Assembly (NCBI RefSeq): GCF_001647675.1
Contig: NZ_CP015594.1
Location: forward strand, 1,364,001 to 1,428,000
Direction of reading: 5' to 3'
Origin: Acinetobacter sp. NCu2D-2
Lineage (GTDB): Bacteria > Pseudomonadota > Gammaproteobacteria > Pseudomonadales > Moraxellaceae
Length of the DNA: 64,000 bases
Shown: positions 17,272-26,900 of the stretch, one piece after another
Numbering within the stretch: position 1 is the first letter of the stretch
Layout: each line of letters begins with the position of its first letter
Position numbers and translations under genes: made by a program
Notes under the pieces: generated by a model
What the model was told of the DNA's origin: nothing
Databases searched by the model: none
What the model saw: the letters and a program-made list of their open reading frames with translations, nothing else

Positions 17272-19911
17272 TTAAGACAATTGAGCAGCAGCAATTTTCT
17301 TCGTATCAACATTCGCAGCAGCGTCAGTGTACGCTTCCATCTTGTCGAAGTTCATGTATTGATAGATGTCAGCTGACATGCTGTCAATTTGAGCAGCGTA
17401 TTGTTGGTATTCTTCTAGAGTTGGTAATTTACCAAGTACAGCAGCAACAGACGCAAGCTCAGCAGATGCTAAGTAAACGTTCGCACCTTGACCTAGACGG
17501 TTCGGGAAGTTACGAGTAGAAGTCGACACACAAGTTGTGTTCGGCGCTACACGTGCTTGGTTACCCATACATAATGAACAACCTGGCATTTCAGTACGCG
17601 CGCCAGCTTTACCATAAATGTTATAGAAACCTTCGTCCATCAATTGACGTTCGTCCATACGAGTAGGCGGAGCCAACCATAGACGAGTAGATAAAGAACC
17701 ACCAGGTACTTTGTCTAGAAGTTTACCAGCCGCACGGAAGTGACCGATGTTCGTCATACATGAACCAACGAATACTTCGTCAATTTTTGTACCAGCAACG
17801 TCAGATAACAATTTCGCGTCATCTGGGTCGTTCGGGCAGCAAAGAACTGGTTCAGTAATGGTAGAAAGGTCGATTTCGTACACTTTAGTGTATTCAGCGT
17901 CAGCATCAGCTTTAAGAAGTGATGGATTAGCCAACCATTTTTCCATGTTCTCAACACGACGAGCCATAGTACGAGCGTCGCCATAGCCTTGTGAAATCAT
18001 CCACTTAAGCATTGTGATGTTAGAACGTAGGTATTCAGCAACTTTCTCTTCAGAAAGCGTGATCGCACAACCTGCAGCAGAACGTTCAGCAGATGCATCA
18101 GACAATTCGAATGCTTGCTCAACAGTTAAGTCAGTTTCCATTTCTGTTAAGTCGATTTCTAAGATACGACCAGAGAAGATGTTTTTCTTACCTTTCTTCT
18201 CTACAGTTAAGTCGCCTTCTTGGATCGCAACGTAAGGAATTGCATGTACTAGGTCACGAAGCGTGATACCAGGCTGCATTTTACCTTTGAACTTAACAAG
18301 AACAGATTCAGGCATATCAAGTGGCATAACACCAGTTGCTGCAGCAAACGCTACAAGACCAGAACCCGCTGGGAATGAAATACCAATTGGGAAACGAGTA
18401 TGTGAGTCACCACCAGTACCTACTGTATCTGGAAGAAGCATACGGTTTAACCAAGAGTGAATAATACCGTCACCTGGGCGAAGTGAAACACCACCACGGT
18501 TCATGATGAAGTCAGGAAGCGTGTGTTGCATTTCAACGTCAACTGGTTTTGGATACGCAGCTGTGTGACAGAAAGATTGCATAACAAGGTCAGCAGAGAA
18601 ACCTAGGCAAGCCAAGTCTTTCAATTCGTCACGAGTCATTGGACCTGTTGTATCTTGAGAACCAACAGTAGTCATCTTAGGTTCGCAGTAAGTACCTGGA
18701 CGAACACCTTGACCTTCAGGAAGACCACACGCACGACCTACCATTTTCTGAGCTAAAGAGAAGCCTTTGCCAGAGTTTTCAGGTTGTACAGGCGTACGGA
18801 ATAAAGTTGAAGGTGCAAGACCTAAAGCTTCACGTGCTTTAGTAGTCAAACCACGACCAACGATTAGGTTAATACGACCGCCCGCACGAACTTCGTCAAG
18901 AAGTACTGGAGTTTTAAGTTCAGATTCAGCAATTTGTTCGCCGTTTTTGAACGCAGTAACTTTAGCAGCAGCTTTATCGATTTTAAGGGTGATTTCATCG
19001 CCCATGTTCATGTTAGAAACATCGATTTCAACTGGTAACGCGCCAGCATCTTCCATCGTGTTGAAGAAGATCGGAGCAATTTTACCGCCTAAGCAGTAGC
19101 CGCCGTCTTTTTTGTTCGGGATGTGTGGAATGTCATCACCGAAGAACCAAAGAACTGAGTTAGTTGCAGATTTACGAGATGAACCTGTACCAACAACGTC
19201 ACCTACGTAAGCAACTTGGTTGCCTTTCGCAACAAGTTCTTTAATTTGAGTTAATGGACCAACTTCACCTGGTTTTTCAGGGTTGATACCATCACGCACG
19301 TTTTTAAGCATTGCATTCGCGTGTAGCGGAATGTCTGGACGGCTCCATGCGTCTTGTGCAGGTGACAAGTCGTCAGTGTTAGTTTCGCCAGTTACTTTGA
19401 AAACTGTAAGTTTGATTTCTTCTGGAACGTCTTTACGGCTAGTGAACCATTCAGCGTCAGCCCAAGATTGAAGAACTGCTTGCGCGTTTTTGTTGCCCGC
19501 TTTTGCTTTATCAGCAACGTCATGGAACGCATCAAATACAAGAAGAGTTTTCTTAAGTGCGTCAGCAGCAAGTTCTGCAAGCTCAGCGTTGTCTAAAAGT
19601 TCAACTAAAGGAGCAACGTTATAACCACCAAGCATAGTACCTAGTAGGTAAACCGCACGTTCTTTAGAAACTAAAGGAGAAGTCGCTTCGCCTTTTGCCA
19701 ATGCAGCCAAGAAAGCAGCTTTTACGTAAGCAGCTTGGTCAACACCCGCAGGAACACGGTTTTCAAGCAAATCTACTAAGAATGCTTCTTCACCTGCTGG
19801 TGGATTTTTTAATAATTCAACTAATGCAGCTGTTTGAGCATCATCAAGTGGCTTCGGTGGGACCCCGAGTGCGGCACGTTCTGCAACGTGTTGGCGGTAA
19901 GCTTCTAGCAC
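17272..19911 (-). CDS. acnB: aconitate hydratase B
   Basis: The 879-residue TCA-cycle enzyme isomerises citrate to isocitrate with a 4Fe-4S cluster. It has the AcnB order: an N-terminal HEAT-like domain (LEAYRQHVAERAALGVPPKPL onward), then the swivel domain, then the catalytic domains. The cluster cysteines are in MPGCSLCMGNQARV near residue 785, and a third, upstream, is probably the Cys of FCHTAAYPKP. GTGGDSHTRFPIGISFPAGSG is the family signature. The start is GTG, preceded by AGAGG. Codon use is strongly biased, as in highly expressed genes. Two terminators follow. Confidence 0.95.
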   Translation of the reverse strand: MLEAYRQHVAERAALGVPPKPLDDAQTAALVELLKNPPAGEEAFLVDLLENRVPAGVDQAAYVKAAFLAALAKGEATSPLVSKERAVYLLGTMLGGYNVAPLVELLDNAELAELAADALKKTLLVFDAFHDVADKAKAGNKNAQAVLQSWADAEWFTSRKDVPEEIKLTVFKVTGETNTDDLSPAQDAWSRPDIPLHANAMLKNVRDGINPEKPGEVGPLTQIKELVAKGNQVAYVGDVVGTGSSRKSATNSVLWFFGDDIPHIPNKKDGGYCLGGKIAPIFFNTMEDAGALPVEIDVSNMNMGDEITLKIDKAAAKVTAFKNGEQIAESELKTPVLLDEVRAGGRINLIVGRGLTTKAREALGLAPSTLFRTPVQPENSGKGFSLAQKMVGRACGLPEGQGVRPGTYCEPKMTTVGSQDTTGPMTRDELKDLACLGFSADLVMQSFCHTAAYPKPVDVEMQHTLPDFIMNRGGVSLRPGDGIIHSWLNRMLLPDTVGTGGDSHTRFPIGISFPAGSGLVAFAAATGVMPLDMPESVLVKFKGKMQPGITLRDLVHAIPYVAIQEGDLTVEKKGKKNIFSGRILEIDLTEMETDLTVEQAFELSDASAERSAAGCAITLSEEKVAEYLRSNITMLKWMISQGYGDARTMARRVENMEKWLANPSLLKADADAEYTKVYEIDLSTITEPVLCCPNDPDDAKLLSDVAGTKIDEVFVGSCMTNIGHFRAAGKLLDKVPGGSLSTRLWLAPPTRMDERQLMDEGFYNIYGKAGARTEMPGCSLCMGNQARVAPNTTCVSTSTRNFPNRLGQGANVYLASAELASVAAVLGKLPTLEEYQQYAAQIDSMSADIYQYMNFDKMEAYTDAAANVDTKKIAAAQLS

Positions 19912-20156
19912 GGTGTTATTCCTCTTCTTTAAAAAATTATTTGTGAATTCCTGCTTTATAAAAGCTTCACAAACAATGTGGACTCCGAAATATTACTAAA
20001 ATTCCAGTTAAAAGTTAATGCAAGTAAAGTGTTTCTTCGTGATGCTCATTATTTTCTAACTAAATGATGCTCATAATGATTATTCCACAATCAATTTGGC
20101 ATGTAATCTGCTCAAAAGTGACTCAACATGTATACTTTTAACGCAACTTTAGGCAT

Positions 20157-20181
20157 AAAAAAGGCAACCTAGATGTTGCCT
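20157..20181 (-). terminator. terminator of the 89-residue gene
   Basis: AGGCAAC (20162-20168) pairs with GTTGCCT (20175-20181). The preceding A-run gives a T-run on the minus strand. Confidence 0.8.
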
Positions 20182-20208
20182 GATTTATCAAAAAAAAGAT
20201 ACTCCACC

Positions 20209-20478
20209 TTAGTGGACAGTGGTACTGCTTAAATATTGACTTAAACTGGCACGGCAGCCTTCAAATTTGACCACCCAATGGTCTTCACAGAGTGCGCTAT
20301 GGTTATGACTCGCAAAGGAAATATCGACTTGATATAAGGATTTTTCTGGGTCAATTTTTTGCTTTAAATAGACTTTGTCACCCAAACTTAAAACGTAGTT
20401 TCCACCACCAATGATCACTACACCATTTTCATCTTCCAACAGCAAGTCAGAATGATGCAAGTACCCTACGACATTCAT
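20209..20478 (-). CDS. 89-residue protein of unknown function
   Basis: The small soluble protein shows short strands such as NVVGYLHHSDLLLEDENGVVIIGGGNYVLSLGDKVYL. It has a single paired-looking Cys set (ALCEDHWVVKFEGCRASL). No transmembrane segment or signal peptide is visible. The Gly-rich turn and strand pattern suggest a compact beta domain. The family is unknown. A clear ribosome-binding site (AGGAGC) sits upstream of the ATG and a terminator directly follows, so it is a credible single-gene unit between acnB and the lipoprotein genes. Confidence 0.65.
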   Translation of the reverse strand: MNVVGYLHHSDLLLEDENGVVIIGGGNYVLSLGDKVYLKQKIDPEKSLYQVDISFASHNHSALCEDHWVVKFEGCRASLSQYLSSTTVH

Positions 20479-20656
20479 TGTGCTGCTCCTTTTGTTCTTA
20501 TCGGCTGAATTTCATTATTCAATATTCGTATAAGTATTTCCATATTTTAGATTTAGGATTTGTCACAAATTGTGATGATTTGCTTAGGCTATTTTCAGTC
20601 ATGCTATAAATATAGAAAATACGCATTTCAGCGCTCAAATATGCCATTTCAGACAC

Positions 20657-20682
20657 AAAAAAACCGTTCCTTAGAACGGTTT
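20657..20682 (-). terminator. terminator overlapping the small lipoprotein stop
   Basis: AAACCGTTC (20661-20669) pairs with GAACGGTTT (20674-20682), and T7 follows on the minus strand. The stem includes the last codons of the gene. Confidence 0.85.
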
Positions 20683-21030
20683 GTAATCTGGCATTTCATC
20701 ATACGGGGTTGCAATACACTTCTGTGTAAATTCAGCTCGAATCTTCTCTTGTGCCAATTCAGTATCGCCTTTGATCTGATCGACAGGCAAAGCATACACT
20801 TCATCAATAATCGTTAAGATAAATTTACGTGTAGTTTCATCTTCAACTTTGTTGGCATGTTCAACAGCTTTCACTTTTTCAATCGCATTTTGACGATCAA
20901 GCATAATCGAACGCGCGGCATTTCCAACACTACGGCAGTAACCCTGCCACTGTTCTTCAGGGGTCAATGGTTTTTTCTCAGCACAGCCAACCAATGCAAA
21001 CATGACCGCCAAAGCAAGTAACTTTTTCAT
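20671..21030 (-). CDS. small lipoprotein of unknown function
   Basis: The 119-residue protein starts at ATG 21030, preceded by AAGGAGATG. A reading begun further upstream would destroy the signal peptide. MKKLLALAVMFALVGCAEKK gives a lipobox LVGC, so the mature protein is lipid-anchored at Cys16. The remainder is helical and charged, with two further cysteines (GYCRS and QKCIA) that could form a disulfide. No family is recognised. The adjacent gene upstream is also a lipoprotein, but each has its own terminator. Confidence 0.78.
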   Translation of the reverse strand: MKKLLALAVMFALVGCAEKKPLTPEEQWQGYCRSVGNAARSIMLDRQNAIEKVKAVEHANKVEDETTRKFILTIIDEVYALPVDQIKGDTELAQEKIRAEFTQKCIATPYDEMPDYKPF

Positions 21031-21097
21031 GAACATCTCCTTAGCCAAGGCAATATAAAAGATCACTGCCCTTTTGTCATTCAAATTCCGTATAAAC

Positions 21098-21119
21098 AAA
21101 AAGCCCAAACGGGCTTTTT
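21098..21119 (-). terminator. terminator of the DUF333/I78 lipoprotein
   Basis: AAAAAGCCC (21098-21106) pairs with GGGCTTTTT (21111-21119) around an AAAC loop. Confidence 0.85.
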
Positions 21120-21145
21120 ATGTTAAGGGCTTTAGACCACAGTGC

Positions 21146-21580
21146 TTAGCCACAGCTTGCTTGAACGATTTTGTTGTTGCTTGGGTCAACAGTAACGGTA
21201 ACACGTTCAGCACGATAATCCATGGTGACAGGCTGACCAGGTGCAACCATGCGCACCGTTTGAGCTTTGGTCAATTTTTTGATTTGGGCTTCGGTTAAAT
21301 GAGATTGACCGATTAAGCGTTTTGCCTCTTCAGGCACACATTCAGCTTGATTAGCACGGAACAATGCCCATTCTTCAATGACTTGTCCGTTGGCTAAATG
21401 GCAATATCCAACCTGACCATCGGCTTCATTGCGAATTTCAAGCTTTCCACCCTGTTCAACACAATATTGACTTGCAGGATTTGCCATCCCAATTTTTGGT
21501 GGTGTGCTTGTGGTTTCTTGTGAAGTTGTACATGCCGTCATTAAGCTCGCAAGTGCGGCAAACGCAAATATTTTTTTCAT
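21146..21580 (-). CDS. lipoprotein with DUF333 and I78-type protease-inhibitor domains
   Basis: The 144-residue protein starts at MKKIFAF (ATG 21580). The signal ends with lipobox LMTAC. A DUF333 hemolysin-like segment follows: NPASQYCVEQGGKLEIRN, GQVGYCHLANGQVIEEWALFR. The C-terminal 60 residues match inhibitor I78 proteins, with LIGQSHLTEAQI, then VRMVAPGQPVTMDYRAERV and the final NNKIVQASCG. The domain pairing suggests an envelope-anchored inhibitor of serine proteases. Family knowledge supports I78 inhibition; the DUF333 part is of unknown function. Confidence 0.82.
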   Translation of the reverse strand: MKKIFAFAALASLMTACTTSQETTSTPPKIGMANPASQYCVEQGGKLEIRNEADGQVGYCHLANGQVIEEWALFRANQAECVPEEAKRLIGQSHLTEAQIKKLTKAQTVRMVAPGQPVTMDYRAERVTVTVDPSNNKIVQASCG

Positions 21581-21854
21581 GGCTGAATATTCTTGATCTG
21601 AAAAATGCAACTTAGCAAGTTTTCTCTCGCACGACTATGGCATTTTTGAAAATGATCTTTTTACGTTAATTAATCACTAAATGTGTGTAATGAGAAAAAA
21701 TAGATAGCAATACGGCGCAATGCCACGGTTCACTTGCGTTTTAGCATGTTATTGATTTTTAAAACTTCTGTTTTTGTATAAATATTCATCATTTAAATCT
21801 CTGTTTTTAAACGACTTAAATTGACGCACCTTTGTTTTTAAAGGATTTTTTTAT
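21581..21854. other. gene-free region upstream of umuD
   Basis: No reading frame is supported. A palindrome-like TTGAAAATGATCTTTTTAC lies near 21646-21664. It has the AT-rich look of UmuDAb-type DNA-damage operators in Acinetobacter, but the match was not tested. The probable umuD promoter follows at 21855. Confidence 0.35.
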
Positions 21855-21884
21855 TTGAAAATAGCTGATGATCCGTCTTATGCT
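21855..21884 (+). promoter_or_regulatory. promoter of umuDC
   Basis: TTGAAA at 21855-21860 and TATGCT at 21879-21884 are separated by 18 bases. The implied start near 21891 gives a 40-base leader ending in the TAGGAG ribosome-binding site. Confidence 0.6.
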
Positions 21885-21932
21885 AAAAAAAGGAATTTTC
21901 TTCAAACACGCCTTGTAGCGTAGGAGCAAAAT

Positions 21933-22580
21933 ATGTCAAAAAAACTGCCGATTTATTTTTCGGACGATGCTTGGTCGTCTTTACAAAAACTTATGGGGAC
22001 GGATGGTAAACCCAGTCCAACCATCAATGCTCTGCTTGAACAACAATTAGAGCAACAACCTAGCGATCCTTTTCTTGAATCTGAACTCAACGTCAAAGCT
22101 ATTCAGCCCAAATCACATATTGAAATTCCCGTTGCGCTTGAACGTATTCCCGCAGGCCCTGCCTTTGCCAACAAAGATGTATTTGAAAAAGCTTTAGATT
22201 TAAATGATCTGCTTTTGATTAATCCGTTGGCGACCTTTATTGCTTATGTGGACAGTGAATCTTTACTCAATGCTGGCTTTGAAATTAATGATACGATTTT
22301 GGTTGATCGCAGTTTGGAAGCAAAGCACGGTGATATTGTCGTGGCGCTGATCGATCAACGTGAGATTACCTTAAAGCGTTTAATGATCACAGAAAAAATG
22401 TCCAAACAAGATATTTATGACATTTTTGGGGATGCCAATAAAAAACTGCCTGAGATTTGGCTTAAAGCAGAAAACCCTGAATATCAACATATTATTCCTG
22501 AAAATAGCCAAAGCATTATGGTTCAGGGTGTGGTGACATTTAATTTAAAAAAATTCTATAAACGCGCAACACACGTTTAA
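21933..22580 (+). CDS. umuD: UmuD-like S24 peptidase
   Basis: The 215-residue protein is a LexA/UmuD-fold self-cleaving peptidase. The predicted cleavage pair is Ala74-Gly75 in RIPAGPA. The catalytic dyad is Ser110 in DSESLLNAGF and Lys148 in ITLKRL. The N-terminal 70 residues are longer than in E. coli UmuD and lack a clear helix-turn-helix. After damage the cleaved form should partner UmuC as Pol V. umuC follows 12 bases downstream. In Acinetobacter a UmuD homologue (UmuDAb) replaces LexA; this copy has no ddrR neighbour, so it is more likely the polymerase-associated paralogue. Confidence 0.85.
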   Translation: MSKKLPIYFSDDAWSSLQKLMGTDGKPSPTINALLEQQLEQQPSDPFLESELNVKAIQPKSHIEIPVALERIPAGPAFANKDVFEKALDLNDLLLINPLATFIAYVDSESLLNAGFEINDTILVDRSLEAKHGDIVVALIDQREITLKRLMITEKMSKQDIYDIFGDANKKLPEIWLKAENPEYQHIIPENSQSIMVQGVVTFNLKKFYKRATHV

Positions 22581-22592
22581 GCCAGTTCTTCT

Positions 22593-23885
22593 ATGAAAGC
22601 CGAAAATAAAATTTTTGCGTTAGTGGACGTGAATAACTGCTACGTGAGTTGTGAGCGTGTGTTTAATCCAATGCTCAATCATGTACCGGTTGTCGTCTTG
22701 TCCAATAATGATGGTTGCGTGGTTTCACGCAGTCAAGAAGCCAAGGACCTTGGCATTAAAATGGCAGTGCCTGTCTATCAAATTCAGGACCTCATTCAAC
22801 GTTATCAAGTTCAGGTTCTTTCGAGCAACTATGCACTTTATACCGAAATGTCGAAGCGCTTTATGAATACCTTAGGGCAATTCGTCAGTGGTGAAGATCA
22901 GGAAGTCTATTCGATTGACGAGTGTTTTCTTGATCTTACTGCTTATCAAGAACTCTTTGACCTAACAGACTATGCAAAGCAGATGCGAGCTACCGTCAAA
23001 AAATGGTTAGGTATTCCCTGCTGTGTCGGTATCGGGCGCTCCAAAACCGAAGCCAAGATTGCCAATCATCTGGCCAAGAAAAATAAATACTTTCATGGGG
23101 TCTGTAACCTTGTCGATATGGATCCCTGTTCCAGTGAGCAATTACTCGCTCAGACACCAGTCAATGAGGTGTGGGGTATCGGACGTAATCATCATAAAAG
23201 TCTGAATGCGATGGGTATTCATAGTGTCTTAGATTTGATTGAAGCTAATCCTGAAGCCATACGGCGTAAATTCAGCGTAGTAATGGAAAAAACAGTACGC
23301 GAACTACAAGGTTTGTCTTGTTTAGATATAGAATATGACACACCACGTAAACATCAAATTATCAGCAGTCGATCTTATGGTCAGCCGGTCTATGATATGG
23401 AACAGATTAAAGCCTCAGTGCGGCTTTATATTTCGCGTGCGGTTACACGCTTACGTGAAGATCAATCCCTCTGTCGTATGGTGGGTGTATTTATTCAAAC
23501 TGGACGTTTTGCCAGCGAGAAATATTCGCCCTATACCATCGTTTCTTTAACTGAACATACTGATGACTTACTGAGCATCACGCAGGCAGCTATGCATGGT
23601 GTCGAGAAAATCTATAAAACAGGCTTTAAATATAAAAAAGCAGGCATCGTGCTGTTAGAACTGATGCCGAAGCAAAACTTTTCACCTGATTTATTTAGCG
23701 ACCATATACGACGTGAGCAACGTTTTCATTTATCTGAAGCTCTAGAAGGAATTCAGAAAAAGTTTGGGCATCACTATGTTTCAGTCGGTTTATCACAATA
23801 TAAAACCGAAGATTGGCAAATGAAGAAAAACCTCTGTTCGCCTGCCTATTTAACCAAATGGGATGAATTACCACGGATTAAATAG
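22593..23885 (+). CDS. umuC: Y-family DNA polymerase V catalytic subunit
   Basis: The 430-residue translesion polymerase shows the Y-family palm motifs: [17 protein letters not shown] (first metal Asp), [13 protein letters not shown] finger sequence, and [12 protein letters not shown] with the second metal Asp-Glu. [18 protein letters not shown] and the helix-hairpin-helix [14 protein letters not shown] follow. The C-terminal little-finger and UmuC-specific tail ([10 protein letters not shown]) are present, so the protein appears complete. It is co-transcribed with the UmuD-like gene and ends at a bidirectional terminator shared with tamB. Confidence 0.93.
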   Translation: MKAENKIFALVDVNNCYVSCERVFNPMLNHVPVVVLSNNDGCVVSRSQEAKDLGIKMAVPVYQIQDLIQRYQVQVLSSNYALYTEMSKRFMNTLGQFVSGEDQEVYSIDECFLDLTAYQELFDLTDYAKQMRATVKKWLGIPCCVGIGRSKTEAKIANHLAKKNKYFHGVCNLVDMDPCSSEQLLAQTPVNEVWGIGRNHHKSLNAMGIHSVLDLIEANPEAIRRKFSVVMEKTVRELQGLSCLDIEYDTPRKHQIISSRSYGQPVYDMEQIKASVRLYISRAVTRLREDQSLCRMVGVFIQTGRFASEKYSPYTIVSLTEHTDDLLSITQAAMHGVEKIYKTGFKYKKAGIVLLELMPKQNFSPDLFSDHIRREQRFHLSEALEGIQKKFGHHYVSVGLSQYKTEDWQMKKNLCSPAYLTKWDELPRIK

Positions 23886-23899
23886 AAAATTTGTCATAT

Positions 23900-23936
23900 A
23901 AAAAAGCCCTCTAGACCTTAAGTTTAGAGGGCTTTT
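23900..23936. terminator. bidirectional terminator between umuC and tamB
   Basis: AAAAAGCCCTCTA pairs with TAGAGGGCTTTT around an eleven-base loop, between convergent stops. Confidence 0.85.
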
Positions 23937-23955
23937 AAATACTTCAATACCAGTT

Positions 23956-26900
23956 TTAGAATCGCCAGTTATAGAACAAGTCGATTGCACGTTCTAAAGA
24001 CTGACTTGCTTCCAAGTACAGACGTTGGTTCATTTGGTAACGCAAGGTCAGTTTATTTACCGGTGTAAATACACCTACGCCATAACGAATAAACAAGTCA
24101 GGGGTAATATAACCCGTCACAGACACTTGTGTATCGTCTCCTGTACCTTGAGCATCTAGTGCTAAACCACTTAAACCAAAAGTACGACCAATCTGATTGG
24201 TGAGCGCGCGTGTACCACCTAAGCCCATACTAATACCTGCAGCTGCGATGGTATTGTTGACATCGGACTTAAAGCCTTCTGTTTGACTTAAACCTGAAGA
24301 ACCTTCGTTAATACGTCCAGTCAACAATGCATTTAAAGCTTCTTGTTCAGACAATCCTGCATCGTTATAGACTTGAATGCTTGGGCTTGATGCCGTTCCT
24401 GTGACACGCACACCCACAGTACTGCCTTGAACCGCTTTATTGGCATCAATGTCAAGCGTTGGATTGGCAAGTTCACCATTGAAACGGGCAATCGCACGAT
24501 TCAAATCTAAACTTTGACCATAGGCTTCAATCTTCACGCGTTTAGAAACACCAATTGCCCCATTGGCACGCATCGCAGTTTCTAAACCACGTTGTGATAA
24601 ATTGACTCGCCCAATTAATGGAATACGACTATCAAAACCTTGGAAGATCACTTGATTACCTAAGGTCACACCAATATCAGCACGAATATCCCAAGGACGT
24701 GCAGATTTTAAAATCGCAAGCTGATCTTCACCTTCACGTACAATTCGTACATCGGAGGATACATTGACCACAGGCTGAGACGCTTCAGGCATAGAAATTA
24801 AGGCACGTGGCACATCGACCGTACCATTTAAGCTCAGACGTTTCAGCATTGGGTAAACATCCATTTTTAAATCTGGCGTTACCACTGCAGTAATCAACGG
24901 TGCTTGACGAACCAGCAAGTTATCACCTTGCAATTGAAGCTGAATACGCGGTTCACCTTTCCAATCTACACGTCCAGTCAGTTTACCTACACCACGTCCA
25001 CTGTTGAAAGCTCCGTTAATGCTTGCGGTGTCCTGACGAATTGATGAATACAACTGTACATTGGTTAAGTTCACAGGCAGTGAGATCATGCTGATCACAC
25101 CATCTTTGACCCGAACTTCACCCTGCATTAATGGCTTGGTTAATGTGCCGCTGATTTTACCCGCATAAGATAAAGTTCCATCTAAGGTACGAATATCTTG
25201 AATAAATGGCTTAAAGACTTTGAGCTGAACTTGGTTGAAAGCCACTTCACCACGCATTGGTTTGCTGTCTTTATATGGATCGATAATGACATTGGCATAT
25301 CCTGTACCCATACTTGGTGCTTTGACATCTAAACGAATTTGTAGACCCTGTGCCACGCTCTTCGCAACCAGACCGACTTCTTCATAAGATAAGGTCGATG
25401 CTAAATAGTCAGGATCATCCGCAGACAATCCCACCACACCATTACGTGTCACTAGACGTGCATCAATTTTTGGTTTCTGACCTTGTGCCCAAGCAGCTTT
25501 GGCATAACCATTAACTTTACCTGTAATCGCTAAACCTTCTGGCATAAAGGCACTAAAGTCATTCAGGTCAACGTTTTGTGTCACGAACGATACATTACCG
25601 CGTGTTTTATTCACACGAATTGGCTGATCAAAACATAACTGACTTTGCTGACTCATCCAGCAGTGCGAACCAACAAATAAGTCCGATTGTGTGGTGTTAT
25701 AGATGACTGCAGCATTCTGACGTTGAACCAAATGGGTACGCAGTGAATCGAAGTCACCCTTTTGAATTTGACCCAACCAATTATTTTGCGCATTAAAACC
25801 ACCTGCCAACTGCACAAAGAAACGCGACAGTTTATTTTCAGCCTGAAGTTTTAACACATGCGCATTTCGAGTTCCTGCCAATGATATTTCACCTTTGACA
25901 ATTTCTCGTTCGCCACTCCGTAATTGATCCATACGTGCAGTCAGTAATGTCGGTGTGTTGGCAGAAGTCGGCAACTGACCTTGAACACGGATTTTTTTGA
26001 TGCTGAGCACATTATTAAAGGCAAAATCATCCATTGCTAGATTCGCAGAAGCCTGTAAGCGTGGTTTGCTTTGCATATTGATATAGCCTTGCGCACGACC
26101 ATGTAAACCAGGATAAAGCTCATACAATGCAGGTGCATTCAGTTTCAATTGTAAATTCTGCGCATTTCCTGATGCCTGTAACTGGTTATTGGCATATGCC
26201 AGCATTAAGTTATTGGCTTCAAATTGCTGCGGTACAAAATCATTATTATTGAGAATTAAAGATAAATTCCCTGTACCACGTACAGGTTTATTGTTGATCA
26301 TACCTGCCAAATTCAATTGCTCAATTTGGACACGTTTTAAATGATCACTCCAAACCCCTTTGGTAAAGACATTCCCTGAAAGCTCACCTTTCACATTCGA
26401 TGCAAAATATTGCGGTTTAAAACGAATCAGAGAAGCTCGGATATTCCAGCCAATCCCGTTCACCAAATTAACTACACCTGAGGCATGAACTTTACCTGCA
26501 ATACCATCATGGCGTAGTTCGCTAATTTTAATGAGCTCAGGTGTACCTGAAATATTAAATTTCAGTAAGCCTTTACTTGCCTGTACCTGAGAAGCATTTA
26601 GACCACCATCATATTTGACTGCATAACTCTTAAAACCACCGCCATGCTTTTCATCATGGAAAATTAACGCAGCCATACTATTCCCGGTTAAATGTACAGA
26701 TTCTTTAGAGCCTGCCAATTTCCCAGTCAAATTAATGCCATTGAGCTGAATAATTTGTTGATTTGGTCGTGCATAGCCATTGGCAGAAAGCTGACCGTTA
26801 ATCAAATCGACTGGTGCAGCATCCGCGATCACCTGAGGATTAAAGTTCTGTGCTTTTAGTTGAGCTTTCCATTTCAGTAATCGTTTTTCTGAAGGCAAGT

